Below, in pieces: positions 19,371 to 31,500 of a DNA stretch of 64,000 bases. The notes below the pieces were generated by a model. That model did no database searches. It was not told the origin of the DNA and saw only the letters and a program-made list of their open reading frames with translations. Location of the stretch: positions 667,001-731,000 of the forward strand of contig BRXU01000027.1 in the NCBI GenBank assembly GCA_030267565.1. Direction: 5' to 3'. The stretch is from Pleodorina starrii (taxonomy: Eukaryota; Chlorophyta; Chlorophyceae; Chlamydomonadales; Volvocaceae). Made by a program: the position numbers and the translations under genes. Each line of letters opens with the position of its first letter. Position 1 is the first letter of the stretch.

Positions 19371-22333
19371 TGCACGCAGATACGCAGGTAGGTAGGGCCA
19401 CATGCACACCGCAGGAGTCGCGGAAGGCGTCGGGAGGCCAGCCGTGCATCGAGGCCACAACAATAACGTCGCACGCGGGGGATGGGGGGACTTGCTCGGA
19501 AAGCCTTCCTCGCCCCCATACGGCCGCCATGCGGGCTATGACGTGCTTTTCCAAGCGTTGGTATATACCGGTATGGGGTCGGTGGCAAGAGATTCGTGGC
19601 CCAAGTAAGTGTACTCCACTGTTTAGTTTTCACTCCCCGATGCTCGCACTGATACTCGTCCTTCGACTTGTTACACAGGTTACCCGTCAGGTCAGGTCAG
19701 GCAAGTTCTCGTCAGGGAAGCTTCGCCGATTCGCCGAAAGGGCGGCCTTTGGTCAACCAGCAACAAGCAGTACCCCCCAGCGGGCGCGCGCCGCGAGACC
19801 GGCACACAGCTGGGCTGTGCAACACGTCCAACATGTCCACAGGCCAAAGAATCGTTAGCAAATCTTGTGGTGGCGTGTCCGCCGTATATGCCAGCCCTTC
19901 ATCCTAGCCGGCTCAATTTGACCTTAAGAGTCGTCCAATAACAACCAAACCAACAACATTGCTTTTGCAATGGACAGGACAGGTCCTCCCGTGAAATGAA
20001 GTGTTGCCAACGTAAGTACTAGACCAAAATTGAAGACGCGAATGGATACCAAATGAATACAGTGCCTCCGCGATAGAGGCTGGCCGCGCGCCTGCGACAC
20101 CGCCCGACATTATCACCCTTCCTGAACACCCAGCCCGCCGTCCCCCCCCCCCCCCGGACGCAGCTGCAAAAACCGCGTTGTCCACTTCCCGTCCTCCCCC
20201 TTCAGCAGCTGTGAAACGGCATCCGTACTGTACTGTACAACCAGGCCACAGGGAACAGGCCCAGCCCAGCTGCGCAGGGAATGAACCCCGAGTCCTGGAT
20301 TCCCCTGGCATCCCACTGCGCCCTGGCACGGAAAGCGGACCGACAAAGCGGACCGAGCAGTCGATGATACAAGCCAGGCCCCCCCCCTCGGGACACGGCA
20401 ACGAAGACCGGGCGACAGGGTCTCCGGCATGAAACAAACCGGGTGCGCTACCCGCTAATCTGCCATCCGCCTTCGCCGCCTGCACAAAGGTGCAGTTGGA
20501 CATTATATCTTCAGCAGCCCGCCTCGTCTGGCCTGTCCTTCCCGCACGACGAGCCGCAGCCAAACTACTATTTTTACATTCTCACCGTCGCCGCCGCTTC
20601 CCCCAGACAGACATTCAGACAGACACGCACAAAGATGCCGTTTATCGCAGGCCAGGCCGGAAGACAATCGGATAAAATGCCCCAATGCAGGCAATTAACG
20701 ATGAGCCGTACGACATGCAGGATGCCGTACACTACCAGCCAGCCAATGACGCCGGGCCGGCGCCGTGGCGGCACCCCAGTTGGGCTGTGGGTCGGGTCGA
20801 GTCCGCGCTCCCCTCCTCCCTCCCCTGTCGAGTCCCTTGCTCCCCAAGCCTCTCGGGAATGCGGCGGGAAGCGAAACACAACACACGACAGCTGTACACT
20901 CCCCGCGGATGCCCCACATCCCGTGACCTTTCACTCCCTCTGTCGGGCAGCAGGTCGAGTGGCTCGGGAGGCCCCGCCAACGCCCACACCAACACCTGCC
21001 ACACATACCATCTCTCTCCTCTCTCTAGAATCTCGCTCTTGCCCCCGCTCGTTTCTCGCGTCCCTCCAAACACGCGCTTTACCATCGGTGCCTTCCAAAC
21101 ATGCTCTCGTTGTCGCCTCAGCTCATTCTCACTCTCTTACCCTCCCTGCAATGCCCCCATCCCGACCTAGCAGGAATGGGACGCATCAGCATCCACAACG
21201 ACGCACGACACCCGCTTCACGGCACGCCAAGCAGCAACGAAACACCTACTGCCCACACACGCAGCACGGATCGGTCCAGAGAACGATGCACACGAAGACG
21301 CAACACACGGTCACGCGTCGTACTGTACGAGTCAGTATGTGTGCGTGTGTCTCTAACGGTAACGAAACACGCAACGCTGTCCCAAAACCCTCAAGAAACA
21401 AGAGACGATGCAACACATCCCCACCAGGATGGGGGAGACGTGTGAGACAACTAACTACAAAACACCTTTCCATGCGCAACGGGGCCCCTAAGCGGACGCC
21501 CCTCATGCGGTTCAAATGTCTTCAACAGCCGAGTCCATCCAACCGACACCACATTCCCAACGTTTTGGCCCGTCCAGCTCGCTTTTGGCCAAACCAGCGC
21601 CCTGCAAACGAGCCCAGGGCTGCACCACCACCCCCGGCCAGGCCTTGCACCCATTCGCTTCGGCGTTGCGCAACGAGTTAAGTCGACGCGTTCAAATCTT
21701 CCGTATTTCGTGTTCCCTCACTCCCTCCAACGAATTCGAATAACGGTACACCATAAGGCGATAAGCTGTTGCGGCAGCCCGCCGTCGGCGGCGGCGATGG
21801 CGTGCGGTGGCGGCAGTCAGTCGGGTGGCCGCCTCGTCTTGAGACCAGGCCGCCGCCGCCGCCGCCTCCGCCACCTCCGGCGCTGTGGCGTAGACTGCGC
21901 ACAGAGGCCACATACGGCCCCCTCGCTGCATTTCGATCCGCCGAGCAGAACAACGACGGCGCCCCAAACTTGCCGTCTAATGATCCAAATACCCCCCCCC
22001 CCACAAACCCACACAACACACGCAAAACACTCTCCTCTGTCGCCGAGAACTCCCTCCCTCGCTCCCTCCGTATGAATGTCCGTTAAGCGTTCAGTCCCTC
22101 CCTCCCTCGCTCCCTCCCTCACCATGAATGTTGTTAAGCCTTCTATCTCCACCCAACGAAAGATTTCCTCCATCCGTCCACCCCCATCCCTCCCTCTCTC
22201 CCTCCAGTCATGGCAGCCAACAGTTTGACGTCCATGTCCAGCGCTCTCTGATGCTGCTGCCCCTGATCATCCTCACAAGCATCTCCGAGCTCCAGGCACC
22301 CACCGCCGCCGCCGCCGCCCCCCGTCCTCCACC
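19371..22333. other. No gene recognised; right part likely the NYC1 3' UTR
   Basis: TGTAA on the minus strand at 20574-20578 is a possible poly(A) signal for NYC1, implying a long (about 1.75 kb) 3' UTR. The remainder (19371-20570) shows only short unconvincing frames. Confidence 0.5.
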
Positions 22334-23999
22334 TCAGCCCCGCAGCACCGGAGCCTCCGCCAGCATCACCAGCACTCCCGCCAGTACGGAAAGGTTGTAC
22401 GCCAGTGCCAGGCCGCCGTTCTGCCGCCGCGCCGCCGCCTGGCGCCGCGCCGTCGCGCGCGAATGGCGCCCTAGGATGCGGTCGCGCTCGGGCGGGTACA
22501 CCGCCCGACCGGCGCCGTCGAAGAAGCGGCCCAGGCGGGCGGGCGCGGTGACCAGACGAAGCAGCGCCGAGGTGGGGGTGAGGTAGCGGGTGTATGTGCC
22601 GGAGGCGTCTCGCGCGAGAGCCGACTTGATGCGGGGAACCAGGAAGGCGGCCACCGTCTCGGGGTGCTCACACAGAATGTTGAAGGCCTGGGGGAGGGAC
22701 AGGGAGTGATAAGGTATGCTCCTTCATACAAAAAATGAGTCAACCTCTCCTGGGGGGGGGGGGGAAGGGGAGGGTTTAGCGCCAAGGGGTTGTGCTAGGA
22801 TCCGACAAAGAGGATTAAAGGGTTTTAAGCCCTAAAAGGGTAACCGAGGGTAAACCCCATCTCGGAGCGCAGCGATGGCCGTTGCGCGCTTGCCCGGGTC
22901 AGTGCTGTGTGACCGTACTCGGCAGCACTGACACACGCGAGCCAAGTCTCCGTGGCGCAAGCCTTTCGTCGTCGTCTCCTTTCCAAGATCCTGACACCCC
23001 CCGCCCCGCCCGCCCCCCCGCCACGTGACGGACCTGTTTGTTGGCGGTTGTGGCTCCCTCCAGCAGCAGGTCCGTGAGGATCATGCCGGGGGACACGGTG
23101 TGCAACCGCACGGGGGTGTCTGCCAGCTCCCGCTGCAGAGTGGCGGTCAGGTGGGTGATGCCCGCCTTGGTGGCGCCGTAGGCCGCGTAGTTGGGGGTGG
23201 CGAAGCCGTCCGCGCCCGCTCCGTCCATATTGAACACGTGGCCCCCTCCTGGCTGACGGCTGAACAGGGAGATGGCCTGGCGGGTGCACAGCAGCGTGCC
23301 CAGCAGGTTGGTGCGGACGACCTGCGGTGGTTGGGGGTTGGGGGGTTGGAGGTTGGGGGTTGGGGGCTTGGGGGTGGAATGGAACGTGTTTGGGGTCGCG
23401 AGGTAGCGAGGGAGGGAGAGGAAGAGGTAGGGGAGGGTGAGGAAGAGGGAGGAAGGAGAGTTTGGCTCGCGTCGGGGCTCTCCCCCGCGGCTATCGACCG
23501 CGTCACCTACGACCACCGTATACTATATTGTACGACTCACCTGCTCGATCTGCTCGTCCGTCTGGTCCAGCATGACTTGGAAGGATCCCGAGGTGCCGGC
23601 GTTGTTGACCCAGGCATCCACCACGCCGAACGCCGCCACCGCCGCCGCCTCCACCGCCGCCACACCCGCGGGGTCGGACACGTCGCAGGCCACGCCCGTC
23701 ACCTGATGCGGCGGGAGTGCGGGAGCGAGGGAGGAGGCGAGAGGACAAGCACTAGGGAGTGAGTGAGGGAGGATGCCCTTACTCAGGAGGGGGTGGGAGT
23801 GGGTGAGGCCACAGCCGCCATCCCGGGGACGACATGCCGACGGAGGCGGACCTGCGCAGCGCTGTGGGCGCCTGAGCCGCAACAGCATAACCGTACATGT
23901 CCAGCGGGATTGGCGCATTAACACGATCAGAAGAATTACACACACAACCCGTCTCGCGCTCTTGTGCGCGCGCACCCCACGCACACCGCAACAACCAAC

Positions 24000-24031
<32 letters not shown>

Positions 24032-25260
24032 TACACCAAGCGAACCACCACCACCCACGTGCCCACAACACCACCACCTTTCTTCGCGTGTGACCCCCAC
24101 CCCCCCCCCTCGTGTGGTGCTCAGCCCCCTGTGTATGTCCGCGCGCGCACCTTGGCACCCAACTCCTCTCCGCCGTCCCGACTGTCGGCCGACCCCCCTG
24201 CAGCAGCTGCCGCCGCCTCCTCCCGCAGCTCCTCCACCGCCGCATCCACCGCCCCCTGGCTGCGACCCGTGATGAGCACCCGGTCCCCCGCACACAAGAA
24301 CTCTCGGGCCAGTGCCTTGCCCAGCCCGCGTGTGCCCCCCGTGACCACCACGGTGATTGGCCGCCGCGGTGCCGGCCACAGGCGGCGGTTGCCGAAGCGG
24401 TGCATGGCGGCGAAGAGGCCGCCCACCGCGGCGCCGGATACCAGCGGCAGCGCGATGTGGAGGCCTGCGTGCACGGGGTGAGGGAGGGGCGGAGACGCGG
24501 GGTGAGGAGGGGCGGTGGGGATGGGCGCGGGCGGTGACCAGGCGCAAAAGGTACAGAAGGCATGGAAGTTACGGCAAGGCACGAGAGTTATAAAAGGCAC
24601 AGAAGGCACGGAAGGTACGGCAGGCACGGCAGGCAGGGAAGCCTTCCGTCAAGCACCATTGACGGATGTTTTCCTTCCGAGCGCGCGTTTGGCCCCTCGC
24701 AGTGCCCTCACATGGCGGCCGTCACATGCGCGCGGGGACAAATTGCGGCCGACGACTCGGCAGGCCCTACCCGCGCGACAGGTGCGCGAAGCCCAGCTAC
24801 TTCTTCTTCAATTACGCAGCCAGAAAGGTTTGCGAGGATTTGGGAGACCAACACGGTCGGTGCCGCGCGGCTCGCTCGCGGTCTTACTCCACACCTCACC
24901 TAGCAGGGAGGAGACGGTGGCCCACACGTAGGCTGGGAGTACCACCGTGCCCAGCGGCCGCTCCAGACCTCGCAGGTGGCTGTGGTTGCCGCGAAGGATG
25001 TGGTGCAGCTGGCGGATCTTGGGGTGAGCCTGGAAGAGGTCCGGACGCGGCCCGCGTAAGAGCTGCGTCATCAGGCTGCTGCGACCCGAGGTCGACGCGG
25101 CAATGTCATCGTCGTCGCCGGCCGCGCGGCACAGCGGCGCAGGACGCTTGGTGGCCGGCTTGCCGGTCTTGGTTTTGGGGGCGTAAATTGGTCGTGATGG
25201 AAGCACTGCCGCGCCGGCGTGGAGGCCGCCGACGCGGAGCTTCGGCGCACGACGCTGCAT
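22334..25260 (-). CDS. NYC1: Chlorophyll b reductase NYC1, 5 exons, 492 aa
   Basis: The enzyme reduces chlorophyll b to 7-hydroxymethyl chlorophyll a with NADPH in thylakoids, the first step of chlorophyll b and LHCII turnover. Predicted exons are 25260-24900, 24464-24151, 23702-23541, 23321-23034 and 22687-22334. The N terminus is an Arg/Ala/Ser-rich transit peptide. Short-chain dehydrogenase motifs are intact: TGGTRGLG (162-169), NNAG (258-261), FNMDGAG and YGATK (Tyr327, Lys331). The C-terminal block NILCEHPETVAAFLVPR...YLTP...GRFFD and a final hydrophobic helix are specific to NYC1 rather than the shorter NOL; total length (Arabidopsis NYC1 is about 496) agrees. The ATG is the first in frame. 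Intron 2 contains an (AAC)n run near 24000; intron 4 ends with a repeat shared with other introns. Confidence 0.93.
22698..22728 (-). repeat. Shared intron-end motif, copy in NYC1 intron 4
   Basis: Read on the gene strand it is TATGAAGGAGCATACCTTATCACTCCCTGTC and is followed by the CCCTCCCCCAG acceptor of exon 5. It carries a small insertion against the TFIIIC copies. Confidence 0.8.
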
Positions 25261-28200
25261 TTTTGGGGAAATTGCCAGAAGTAGGGTTTGTTGAAAGAGG
25301 TCCAGGAAAGAGGCCCAAAGCAAAGGATTGGAGCTGACGATACTGTTGGGGTCACAATGGCTGTATGAGCGCGGGCGTGGGGGTCACAGAGTTGGCGCCT
25401 TAACGCGCGGTCGTAGAACTTCTTGCGGTGCGCAGTGGGAAAAGAGGAGGCTGACACGCACTGAGGCGCAATCCAGCTATTTATGCTATTTAGGATTGGC
25501 CTCAACGTGTAACGCAGCCTTCTGTCGGCGAATTTGCCTGTATGTCGTCATAACCAGTCAAAGCAAGCCGTACGCAAGTATCACCAACTGTCTGGTATGC
25601 CGATCGGGGCATCTTCCTCGTGTATTGCAGTGATAGGATTCTTTCACTGCTTGTAAAATTTGCTTGGAACCGGCGAAACCCAACCGGCGCATTGTATTGC
25701 AGCTTGACTGTGCCATATGAATTTCAAGCGGCCATTACCTTGCGCACAGTAAAGTCATTGTCCGTCTTGCAAATGTAAGATTATGAGTAGCTTGTTTCTT
25801 GGAAAGCGGGTGTGTGCTTTCTGAGTGCGATGTCTCGCTAGCTTGGCCAAAACCTGGCCGCAGCCGCGGTCCCACACTCCCACTAATCCAACAGAGGGGT
25901 CACTGAGTTGTATCCTCTCATTGCTTAGATTACCTGCTAATCACATGCGTTAGCTGCGTGCATTGTGAGTCGTGTCTGATGCGAAGTAGCCCCAAGCGAG
26001 CTTCGAGCGCTGTCGCATTACAAGAGCACCAACCGATATACAACATCAGCGTAATAACAGCACAATACTCTTATGACACAGCACCATTATATGGATTTGC
26101 AAGAGTTGAGCCGACGCCGGCGTCGAACGTCGATCCGTCGCCTTACGTCAGACGGAGAGGGCCGCCGCCAGGGCCGCCGTTGGGGAATTTGCGGAGACAC
26201 CGCTGCCCTACCGCAACGCAATGGCTAGACATTGCGAACTTGTTACCTTCTCCGTTTGTAAAAGAAAGCAACAGCTGCTGTCCTCCAGCCAACCGCGTCC
26301 TTAATTTGCCAGGATGCTGGTCGCTGCGCATGCCCCTGCGAAGGAAAGTAGTGGAGCAATGCTTGAAGCGCGCCCATCGTTGTCCGCTTCAACATCGGGG
26401 CCAGGACGTTGCGAAGTCGGGCATCAAGAGGCACTTCAGTCCCTGACGCGGCGGCACAGGGCACACTGCCTTGTTTCACGTGTAAATATGCTGATCGGTG
26501 GCATCCCATAGCGAGCCAGACATGTACTCATTTCAAGGCGACAACACACAAAACGCATAGGCTCCATATGTACGGTATGCAGGAGAGCGAGCTCACTCAT
26601 TATCGGCGGCAAATAACTTGGCGACGAGCAACCTGCCGTAACGTTCAGGGGGCGTTCACTGCCGTAACGTTGACGCCTGGCCGCCGTCCTGCCAGTCCCG
26701 CCCTCTCCGCGGACAACGCATCGCTCCGGTTTGCCATCCATCGCACGCCCTACACGCACGAAATCCAACATCGTGCATGGCACCATCGCACCAGCGGAAA
26801 AAAAATCCAAAACCCACGATTACATAATTACATGTGATAACGCCGAGCCTCTGCACTGACCTGATGCATACCGAAGCCCTAGGGAGCGGGGCTCTTCGAT
26901 ACTTCACAAGACATCTAAAACGACAAGATAGGTTGTCTTGGTTGTCACCACACTCCGGCTGGGACATGAACGCCCTTCACCCCACCCTCCCCCCTCTCCA
27001 CATCGCCTGCCTGCCTGCCTGCCCCCCCGCGTCCTGCTTCTGCAATTCCGCACGCCACGCCACGCCATGCCACCCGTCCCAGGCAAGTCCCGCCTCACGC
27101 GCAAAAGACGCAAATACCAGTGCCAGTACCAGGAGTCCCGCGGGAAGCCACGCAAGGCCCGAGTGCAGCCTACGAACGCCAAGAAGCAATCGATACCCTA
27201 GTCAGTCTGCGAACGCCAGAAGCTTCTGAACTCATGTTGGGAGTCGTCAGGAAAGAGCACTGCGCAGCGTGGCACATACACACATACACACACTCTACAC
27301 TCGTCAGGCCCGGTAGGCTGCGCACGGTTTCAACAATCTCGCATGCGCCAGTGATCCCTTTGCGTCCAGCTGTAAAACGGTTCATTCAATTTCTCGCACT
27401 CGACAGCGAATACATACACTGCACAATACCGCGACCGCTGTCTGTAATCACAATGTGTCGGGCGAATCCGCAGCGCGAGGCGTGGCTGCCAGCCCCCTCC
27501 TGCGCCAGCACCCCGCGGCTCTCGTGGCTCCGGACCCGCAGATTCCCGCTTCGCGCAGTGCCGGCTTCGCACGTCTGCATGGCGGCGGCTACCAGTGAGC
27601 GCGCAGGATCCCACCACGATCTCAACTTCCCTGCCTGCCTGTCAGTTACGGTAGCATGTAGTCCAGCTCGGCGGAAAGCCGCAGCGCAACGCCACAGCCG
27701 GGCTGCCCCACCGGAGCGGAGCGGAGCGGAGACGCGGAAACACACACCCTTCCGCCCCCTGGTGGGGCTGCCGCCCCGTCATCTCAGGGGCAGTGCAGCA
27801 GGGCTTCCCCGCCGCGAGGTCCGAACACGTCCCCGTTCGCCTCACCCGGGTGTTAGGTCGATCCGGGCCATTCTTGCCAATGCTCACATCACATCACATT
27901 ACGGTAGGGCTCCTGGGATCGCGCAGCGACGCACCAAAGGCCGGATGGACGAAACGGGAGGCGAGGGAAGAGGAAGGGACGGAACACGGAAGACGGAAGG
28001 AGGGGAAGGCCGCTCATCTGCCCTGGTGCCTCTCCTCCTGCTCGTCGTCATGTAGACTACGCTCCCTGCTTGCCCGCAGCACCACATGACAGCCAGCCAA
28101 CCAAGTACCCATCCGTGCACCGAGGCGCCAAATGTAAATGGCGCGCTGTCCGTCTGCACTCATTAATGCCCTTTTTGGCTCTGCGGTCTGACGGACGCTC

Positions 28201-28502
28201 TGACGGCACCGCAACACAACACCAGCGCAGGCGGTCCATGGTCGACGGCCATGCGCGGGCGCCTTCAGTCCCCACTTCGCAACCGTAAGCGGTTCTCCGG
28301 CCTATGTGGGCGTCCGCCAACGCCAACCCTTCGCCTGCCCTTGCTACTCGCGCTTGGCTGCACGCCTGGGGACAGCGCAGCTCCCCCACTTCCCGACAAC
28401 CTCCTCCTCCCCCCTCATATCATGTACTCACCCCAACCCAGCCCTCGACATCATCCAGTACACCGTAAACCCATTCATCCATTCATCAACCGCAGGTCAG
28501 CA
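25261..28502. other. Intergenic; no gene recognised
   Basis: The stretch holds the NYC1 promoter side and the 3' flank of the methyltransferase-like gene. Two minus-strand TGTAA signals at 26820-26824 and 26828-26832 are candidate ends for that transcript. A (CCTG)n-like run lies at 27007-27025. Open frames up to 311 codons (27120-28055) have no domain and look like chance. Confidence 0.5.
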
Positions 28503-31500
28503 CTAGCTCGCCTTTGCCCAGGCGTTGATGCCAGGTATGTGGCCCATCTCCGAGAAGATCTGACAGAACAGCTTGGAGTTCTTGCCGATGTACACCAGCA
28601 CGCTGCCGCGCGGGTTGTAGACCTCGCTGGGGTCAGTCGGCGGGCTGCCCGTGGCGGCGGGCCGCGGCTCGCGCGCCGGCAGCGCGCCGCTGCCCGACCG
28701 TGCGCGGCCGCCGCCCCCGGCGCCACATGACCTGCCCTCGGCCGCGGCGGCAGCCGCTGACGGCCCCGCGCCGCTGACCCCGGCGGCCGCAGCACCTCCT
28801 CGCATGATCCCCGCCAGCGCCACCGCTGCCGCGGCATCGACCGACGGCACCGTGTCCGTGGGCGTGCTGGGCTGTGCCGCCGCCGCCTCCATGGCAGTGG
28901 CAACCTTGGCCTCCGCAACCGGCTCCACCGCCGGGCCCGGCACCGTCACGACTGTACTCACTGCCGTTGCCGTCGCCGCGGCTCCCGCGACCTCCGGCGG
29001 CAGCTGCTCCGGCGCTACGCCGGCGTCAGGCGCCGCCAACGGCATCGGCTCTTCTGGCGCCATCGCCGTCGCCGCCGGCTGCGGCGGCTCGTCTGCTGCT
29101 GTGGGCGCCGCTGGCCCCAGCTCTGCAGCCGCCACCAGTGCGTCGGGCGCAGTCGCAGAGAGCTGCTCCAGGCCCAGCATGGGTTTCGGAGCGGCCGCGG
29201 TCACGGCCTCCAAGCTGGCCAGGGCCAACAGGTCGGTCGAGGCGGGCCCCAACCCGCCTGCCGACGACAGCAGCGCGGCCGCGGCGTCCAGGGCGGCGAC
29301 ACCCGCCTGATCCGGCGCCGCGCCCAGGTCCATCGGCTCGACGGCCGCACGCATGACCGCGTCGAGCATCGCCTGCTGTTGCGCCTGCTCCATCGCAGCT
29401 TGCTGCTGATGCTGTGCTGCTGCCGCCGCCTGTTCCATGGCTGCCTGCTGCTGCTGCTGCGCCGCTGTTGCCTGCTCCAGGGCCGCTTGTTGTTGCGCCA
29501 CCTGCTCCAGCGCCGCTTGGTGCTGTTGCGCTGCCTGCTCCATTGCTGCTTGGTGCTGCGCCGCTGCCTGTTCCATTGCCGCCTGCTGCTGCTGTGCCGC
29601 CGCCTGTTCCATTACCGCCTGTTCCATTGCTGCCTGCTGCTGCTGCTGCTGCTGTGCCGCTGCCGCCTGTTCCATTACCGCCTGTTCCATTGCCACCTGC
29701 TGCTGCTGCTGTGCCGCCGCCGCCTGTTCCATTACCGCCTGTTCCATTGCCGCCTGCTGCTGCTGTGCCGCCGCCGCCGCCTGTTCCATTACCGCCTGTT
29801 CCATTGCTGCCTGCTGCTGCTGCTGATGTTGCGCCGCCGCCGCCTGTTCCATGTCTGCCTGCTGCTGCTGCTGCGCCGCCTGCATCATTGCTACCTGCTG
29901 CTGGTGCTGGTGCTCCGCCAGCGCCTGCTGCTGCTGCTGGTGCTGCTGTACATCCAGCAACTGCTGCACGTCGAAGCCGTCCACCGTCATTGCGACGACC
30001 CCGCCGTCGCCGCCGCCGACCTGCTGCTGCTGCTCTGCCGCCGTCGCAGCGTCCCCGCCGACCTGACACGCCTGCTGCTGCTGCTGCAGTTCAGGCGTCT
30101 GCGGCGGTGGTGCCAACACGCCGGCACCCTCCACCAGCGCTGCCAGCTGCGCCGCCGCCATGTTCAGCGCCTCCACCGACATGCCCAATTCCAGCGGCTG
30201 CACCCCCGCCAGCGTGCCTGGCGCGTCCAGCAAAGACGCCCCCGCCATGGCGTCGTGCTGCTGCTGCTGCTGCTGTTGCTGCTGATGCTGCGCCGCGGCG
30301 AACATGAATTGCTGCTGCAAGTCGTGGGCTTGCTGCTGCTGCTGCTGCTGCTGTTGGGCTTCAAATTCCTGCTGATGCTGTTGTTGCGCCCCCGCCTGCT
30401 GCTGTGGGTCCAGGGATGCCAGGCCCAGCATGCCCGGGAAGTAGGCGGCGGCGCCCTGCGCAGCGTCCAGCTGATGAGGATGATGATGATGATGACCCAT
30501 GGGTCCGCCGGCCAAGCCCATGCCGGGCATCAGCAGCCCCATGCCCTGCGCCGCCAGGCCGGGCATGCCCTCGCCGCCCGGCGCCAGCACCAGGCCCATT
30601 GGGTGCGCGGCCCCCATAGCCATCGGGCCCATCGCGCCAAGCGGCCCCATCTGCATCTGCAACTGCATCGCGCCAGGCAGGCCTCCCAGATCCAGATTTA
30701 GATCCAGCTGCTGCCCCGGCGCCAGCACCAGGCCGCCCAGGCTCAGGCCCATGGGGTGCGCGACCCCGACCCCGACCGGCATCTGGAGCGCCACCGGGTG
30801 CCCCAACGGGCCCATGCCGGCAATGACGCCGCCGCCGGGCTGGCCCATCATGGGGCCCACGGCGCCGCCGCCGAACATGGCCAGCTGCTGCTGCTGCGTC
30901 AGCGCTGTGTAGCCGGGCATGCCCGCGGCCGCCAGCTGCGCAGCGGTCGCGGGGTCGAGTTGGCCGGGCATGGCGACCGGGCCGTGCGGTCCCATGATGC
31001 CCATGACCTGCTGCTCGGTCTTGAGCGTCATGGGGCCAAGGCCCAGACCGGCCGCCGCCAGAGGGTCGCCTGCAGCGGCGGCTGCTGCCGCGGCGGCGGC
31101 GGCCGCCTCCTCATGCTGCTGTTGCTGCTGCTGCTGTTGCTGCGCCGCCACCAGCATCTGCAGCTGCTGGTGTTCCCGTTCCAGCTGCTGCTGCTCCTGC
31201 TCGAGCTGCTGCTGCTGTTGCCGCTGCTGCCGCTGCTGCTCGCGCTCCTGCTTTATCTGCAGCTTCTCCGCCTGCTGGCGCTGCTTGGCCTCCTTGGCGG
31301 CGGCGGCCTTGGCGGCCCGGGCGGCGGCGCGCTCCGCAGCACTGGGGCGCGGCGCCGGGTTGCTCGGCGGCAGCTCCTCCTCCTCGTCCTCGTCATCCGC
31401 TGCCGCGGCTGCAGCCGCCGCCGCCGCCACGGACGCCGCCGCCTTGGACCGCCGCGGCCGCGTCGCGCGCGGCGTCGGCTCCGCCGGCGGCGAGCACGGC

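Noticed and set aside
27120..28055. 311-codon plus-strand frame
   Set aside because: No recognisable domain, no convincing start or splice context, and composition like intergenic DNA.
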